Assembly (NCBI GenBank): GCA_003566395.1
Contig: PXDL01000032.1
Location: forward strand, 1-8,466
Direction of reading: 5' to 3'
Source of the DNA: Balneolia bacterium
GTDB lineage: Bacteria; Bacteroidota; Rhodothermia; Balneolales; Cyclonatronaceae
DNA: 8,466 nucleotides
In this document: piece after piece, positions 6,111 to 8,466 of the stretch
Numbering within the stretch: the stretch's first letter is position 1
How the letters are laid out: every line of letters begins with the position of its first letter
Translations under genes and position numbers: made by a program
Notes under the pieces: generated by a model
The model's database searches: none
Told to the model about the DNA's origin: nothing
What the model saw: only the letters and a program-made list of their open reading frames with translations

Positions 6111-6884
6111 TCAGGCGTGAAGTAAACCGGGGTTTGCTCCCAGCCCGAGTGAAGCATCAATTACGGCTCCGCGCATCACCGAAGATTCCGGTCGGCACAG
6201 GTAGCGTATAACGCGTGCAATCTCAAGTGGTGAAATCAGCCGGCGGCCGGGAAGCTTGTTAATTACGGCTTTCCGGTCTTCATCGGTAAGATGGTCAAGC
6301 GTGGAGGCTCCGAACATGGGGGTTTCAACAGCACCGGGGCAAATGGCAAACACATCAACCGGATCGAAGGAAAGCTCGGCGGCAAGCTGGCGCGTCATAA
6401 ACGCCACGGCGGCTTTGCTCATACCGTCTGCGGTAGTAAAATTCGGAAACTGGGTGATGCCGCCACCTACCGAGCTCACGTTTACTATGGTGCCACCTTT
6501 CTTTTTCATTCCGGGAAGCAGTTTCCTGATCAGCCAAAGGGGTGAAACAGCGTTTACAAGCATCATCTGCTTGTCCTGCTCATAGGGATCGTCGCTAAGC
6601 TTTTTCACCGTTGCCGAACCTACCCCGGCATTGTTGATTAAAATATCTACACCTCCGGGCATCTGTGCCGTCAGTTCGTCCAGAGAATCGCGAGAGCCGG
6701 CATCCCAGTAGAGGGCCGAGACAGATCCGCCTTTTCGGCCCTGAAGTTCATCTATCAAAGCTGTTGCTTTTTCTTTGCCGCTTCGATAGGTGAAATAAAC
6801 ACGGAAGCCGTCATCATAAAAAAGCTTTACCGTTTCGGCTCCGATCCCACTCGAACCACCTGTTATTAGTACCGTTTTCGACAT
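6111..6884 (-). CDS. SDR family oxidoreductase lacking the catalytic tyrosine
   Basis: A 257-residue classical short-chain dehydrogenase/reductase from ATG 6882-6884. It has the dinucleotide-binding TGGSSGIG (8-15), an Arg after strand 2 (FTYRSG) suggesting NADP preference, NNAG (84-87), the active-site Asn111, VNVSS with Ser138, and CPGAVETPM (182-190). The active-site YxxxK is instead DGMSK: Lys157 is present but Asp153 (GAC) stands where the proton-donor Tyr is expected. The serine-to-this-position distance is 15 residues, about two more than usual. The rest of the fold is intact, so this is not a decayed gene. It may use another donor, have lost reductase activity, or belong to a divergent subfamily. 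It lies 36 nt from ppa upstream and 36 nt from the aminotransferase downstream. No Shine-Dalgarno. Family certain; activity and substrate unknown. Confidence 0.9.
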   Translation of the reverse strand: MSKTVLITGGSSGIGAETVKLFYDDGFRVYFTYRSGKEKATALIDELQGRKGGSVSALYWDAGSRDSLDELTAQMPGGVDILINNAGVGSATVKKLSDDPYEQDKQMMLVNAVSPLWLIRKLLPGMKKKGGTIVNVSSVGGGITQFPNFTTADGMSKAAVAFMTRQLAAELSFDPVDVFAICPGAVETPMFGASTLDHLTDEDRKAVINKLPGRRLISPLEIARVIRYLCRPESSVMRGAVIDASLGLGANPGLLHA

Positions 6885-6920
6885 ATAATGACTGTTAGTT
6901 GAAGGTGCAGATTCGGGCGT

Positions 6921-7613
6921 TTAGTCGTCCTCGAACCTGATCATGCTTGCAAGCAGGCCTTTCATATCGCCGTGCTTTGAGTAATAGTCGTCCTGACTCC
7001 TGTGAATAACCTCATAGGCCTCCTCCCTGTCGTAGGTATGGGTTATTTCGCAGGTGGTGCTTTCTGAATCTCCGGGAATCTGTTTGTAGGTGAGGAAATA
7101 ATGGCGGAGTCTGTCCACCACAATGGGCGGTACATCTTCAATATTATTGTATTTACCATACACGAGATCACCCTTCAGCACCGCGATAATCTTGTCGTCG
7201 GCTTCGTCTCCGTCAATCATTCGAAATCCACCGATGGGGCGGCACTGAAGCAAAATATTTCCGTGTGTGATCTGTTTTTCGGAAAGAATACAGATATCGA
7301 GCGGGTCGCCGTCCCCTTCCACCTTACGACCGCTTTTTTCCTCACAATAGGCGGCTATCGATTCACCGCAATACGTTTGAGGAATAAACCCATAGAGAGC
7401 AGGACAAACATTGGAAAAGCGCTGCGGACGATCGACCTGGAGAAATCCGGTATCTTTATCCACCTCGTATTTCACCGTGTCGGTGGGCACGATTTCAATA
7501 AATGAAGTAACGATTTCGGGCGCATCGTCTCCGATAGGCACCCCGTGCCAGGGGTGAGATTTTAAAAGTAACCCAAGCAGCTTCCACAATTTTTCAGATG
7601 ATTCAAAACTCAT
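6921..7613 (-). CDS. ppa: Family I inorganic pyrophosphatase, extended form
   Basis: This enzyme hydrolyses pyrophosphate to phosphate in the cytoplasm and so drives biosynthetic reactions forward. The active site is complete against E. coli Ppa: Lys48 and Glu50 in VKYEVDK, Arg62, Tyr74 in ALYGFIPQT, metal ligands Asp101, Asp103 and Asp106 in GDGDPLD, Asp134 and Asp139 with Lys141 in DGDEADDKII, and Tyr176-Lys177 in FLTYKQ. At 230 residues it is about 55 longer than E. coli Ppa: roughly 19 extra residues at the N terminus, about 17 inserted between Tyr74 and Asp101 (holding Cys82 and Cys90), and about 20 at the C terminus. This longer form recalls the eukaryote-like branch. ATG at 7611-7613 with no Shine-Dalgarno. 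It is first in an apparent ppa-SDR-aminotransferase unit, 219 nt after bshC. Confidence 0.96.
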   Translation of the reverse strand: MSFESSEKLWKLLGLLLKSHPWHGVPIGDDAPEIVTSFIEIVPTDTVKYEVDKDTGFLQVDRPQRFSNVCPALYGFIPQTYCGESIAAYCEEKSGRKVEGDGDPLDICILSEKQITHGNILLQCRPIGGFRMIDGDEADDKIIAVLKGDLVYGKYNNIEDVPPIVVDRLRHYFLTYKQIPGDSESTTCEITHTYDREEAYEVIHRSQDDYYSKHGDMKGLLASMIRFEDD

Positions 7614-7721
7614 AGCTTATTACAATGTATAGGTTGCATGTTGGTGATAATATTGGCTCCGACCTGTTAGCTCGGAAAAGTCAAATCCGCTTCCAGGTGG
7701 CTGAATTCACCTTCCTGAAAA

Positions 7722-7729
7722 CAAACTTA
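7722..7729 (-). promoter_or_regulatory. Candidate -7 box (TAAGTTTG) for ppa
   Basis: The leftward strand reads TAAGTTTG, an exact match to the Bacteroidota -7 consensus TAnnTTTG, about 110 nt upstream of the ppa ATG. The expected TTTG about 19 nt further upstream is absent (GTCA/TGAC there), so only half of the promoter is supported. Overlap with the T-rich side of the adjacent hairpin is an alternative explanation. Confidence 0.25.
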
Positions 7730-7732
7730 TGA

Positions 7733-7752
7733 TGACGGCTCACAATCCGTCA
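7733..7752 (-). terminator. Possible terminator or operator hairpin after bshC
   Basis: TGACGG (7733-7738) and CCGTCA (7747-7752) form a 6-bp stem with four G-C pairs and an 8-nt loop. Read leftward it is followed within a few bases by a T-rich tract (AAGTTTGTTTTC). This could terminate bshC transcription about 80 nt after its stop. The same bases lie next to the candidate ppa -7 box, so an operator is also possible. Confidence 0.35.
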
Positions 7753-7817
7753 CCTCTCATAAAAGCAAGGTACGTGCAGTCTGATGCTGTTTTGATGAAA
7801 AGGAGCGTGGTAATTGA

Positions 7818-7835
7818 TGAAATGTAAGCATTTCA
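7818..7835 (-). repeat. 7-bp hairpin overlapping the bshC stop codon
   Basis: TGAAATG (7818-7824), loop TAAG, CATTTCA (7829-7835): an exact inverted repeat whose right arm includes the bshC stop (7833-7835). It is A/T-rich and not followed by a U-run, so it may act as a 3' end stabiliser or have no function. Confidence 0.35.
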
Positions 7836-8466
7836 CAAATAAATAATCTGATGAGCCTTCAAATAGTCAAAGGGAGACGTCTCGGCCTGTTCGGTAAGCA
7901 TTTGAATGAGCGAAGGACCGTATTTTGCAGCCACCCAGGTCCAGGCAAGCGTTCGCTCCTGCAGTACACCGTCGGGAAATAAGGACGCTTGAATGCGGCT
8001 CAGCCGGGCCATTTGTACCGCTTCCTTCTTTTTCACCGCCCTTACAACTTTATCCCTGAGACTTTCCAGTTCGTTCTGCATGCGTACCGTTGTGCTTTTC
8101 AGCGAGGTATCCAAAGACGCTTCAAGGCCGTCGAAATGTGTGCGTTTTGCCTTCGCCAGGGCCTCCATTTCGCCTTTCCAGTTTTCAAAAAGGGTATCGA
8201 GATCGTACCCGTTCTCCGACTCAGCCCAGGTGCGGTGCAGATGCGCATCACTGTTTTTGTAATCTGTGAATGAGAACTCAAAGTTAGTCATCGCTTCCCG
8301 TATATGCGGTTCGCAAAATGTGGCGCTCAACCGGGGGAGCATCAGGGGCATTTGAAGTCCGAAAAACGTAAACAACGGCTTCATTTGTGCGTGATAGGCA
8401 ATTTCAGCCGCCCCGCCGAAGTAAGCCAGATTAGGCAACAAATACTGTTGAAGCAACGGCCTGATG
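7833..8466 (-). CDS. bshC: Bacillithiol synthase BshC, C-terminal part (5' end beyond window)
   Basis: BshC is the proposed cysteine-adding enzyme that converts glucosaminyl-malate to bacillithiol, the low-molecular-weight thiol of many Firmicutes and Bacteroidota. The frame is open through the right edge and reads IRPLLQQYLLPNLAYFGG at the edge, so the TTG codon at 8454-8456 is an internal Leu and not a start. About 210 of the usual 530 or so residues are visible. The family motifs are LLPNLAYFGGAAEIAYHAQ and PLFTFFGLQMPLMLPRLSATF, then a long charged helical stretch typical of the BshC coiled coil (about residues 100-165), and SLFPDGVLQERTLAW near the C terminus. The C-terminal end is intact (TGA at 7833-7835). 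BshA and BshB are not in the window. It is followed 219 nt later by ppa on the same strand. Confidence 0.95.
   Translation of the reverse strand, partial: IRPLLQQYLLPNLAYFGGAAEIAYHAQMKPLFTFFGLQMPLMLPRLSATFCEPHIREAMTNFEFSFTDYKNSDAHLHRTWAESENGYDLDTLFENWKGEMEALAKAKRTHFDGLEASLDTSLKSTTVRMQNELESLRDKVVRAVKKKEAVQMARLSRIQASLFPDGVLQERTLAWTWVAAKYGPSLIQMLTEQAETSPFDYLKAHQIIYL

Larger units (their letters stand above)
7614..7832. other. Intergenic region between bshC and ppa
   Basis: A 219-nt non-coding gap in which no small gene is convincing. It holds two inverted repeats and one candidate promoter box for ppa, each listed separately. The size suggests ppa starts its own transcript rather than depending on bshC. 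Confidence 0.55.

Noticed and set aside
6111..6884. SDR gene as a pseudogene because of the missing Tyr
   Set aside because: No frameshift or premature stop, normal length, and all other motifs intact; a diverged active site fits better than decay.
7101..7505. A 134-codon open frame on + opposite ppa
   Set aside because: It mirrors the ppa coding sequence, has no motif, and nothing supports transcription.
8454..8456. TTG as the start of a 207-residue protein
   Set aside because: The frame continues through the window edge with BshC-like sequence upstream, so this is an internal leucine of a longer gene.
1..8466. Mobile element, defence system, CRISPR array or biosynthetic cluster
   Set aside because: No transposase, integrase, nuclease/helicase, direct-repeat array, tRNA or modular synthase was recognised; all genes fit chromosomal core or group-specific families.

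Overview
The window reads as chromosomal backbone of a free-living bacterium of the Bacteroidota / Rhodothermota-Balneolota group. The grounds are a DUF3127 OB-fold protein, a DUF4837 lipoprotein and a BshC (bacillithiol synthesis) fragment, all typical of that group. Most starts also lack a Shine-Dalgarno sequence and have A/T-rich leaders. This placement is inferred from family distributions, not from a marker gene. No mobile element, tRNA, rRNA or CRISPR array was seen.

Layout, left to right. (1) The 3' end of a SpoIIE/RsbU-type PP2C phosphatase gene (+) enters from the left edge and converges on a DUF3127 gene (-). (2) A leftward block holds trpB, trpA (overlapping by 17 nt), a DUF4837 lipoprotein and the DUF3127 protein. 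The last two are separated from trpA and from each other by 141 and 80 nt, so they may be separate transcription units. (3) A 266-nt divergent intergenic region separates trpB from a small DUF971 (GBBH-like N-terminal domain) gene on +. That gene converges on the next block through a small palindrome that also contains the neighbour's stop codon. (4) A leftward block runs bshC (5' end off the right edge), a 219-nt gap, inorganic pyrophosphatase, an SDR oxidoreductase, then an ACC-synthase-like aminotransferase. The last three are spaced by 36 nt each and look like one transcription unit.

Metabolically the window combines the last step of tryptophan synthesis (TrpA/TrpB complex), pyrophosphate removal, low-molecular-weight thiol synthesis and an uncharacterised SDR/aminotransferase pair. 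I found no convincing new multi-gene system. The points most worth a second look are: the SDR, intact but with Asp where the catalytic Tyr should be; the DUF3127 protein, with a duplicated SSB-like acidic tail ending DDLPF; the pyrophosphatase, with a complete active site plus extensions and a Cys-containing insertion; and competing hairpins upstream of the DUF3127 gene.
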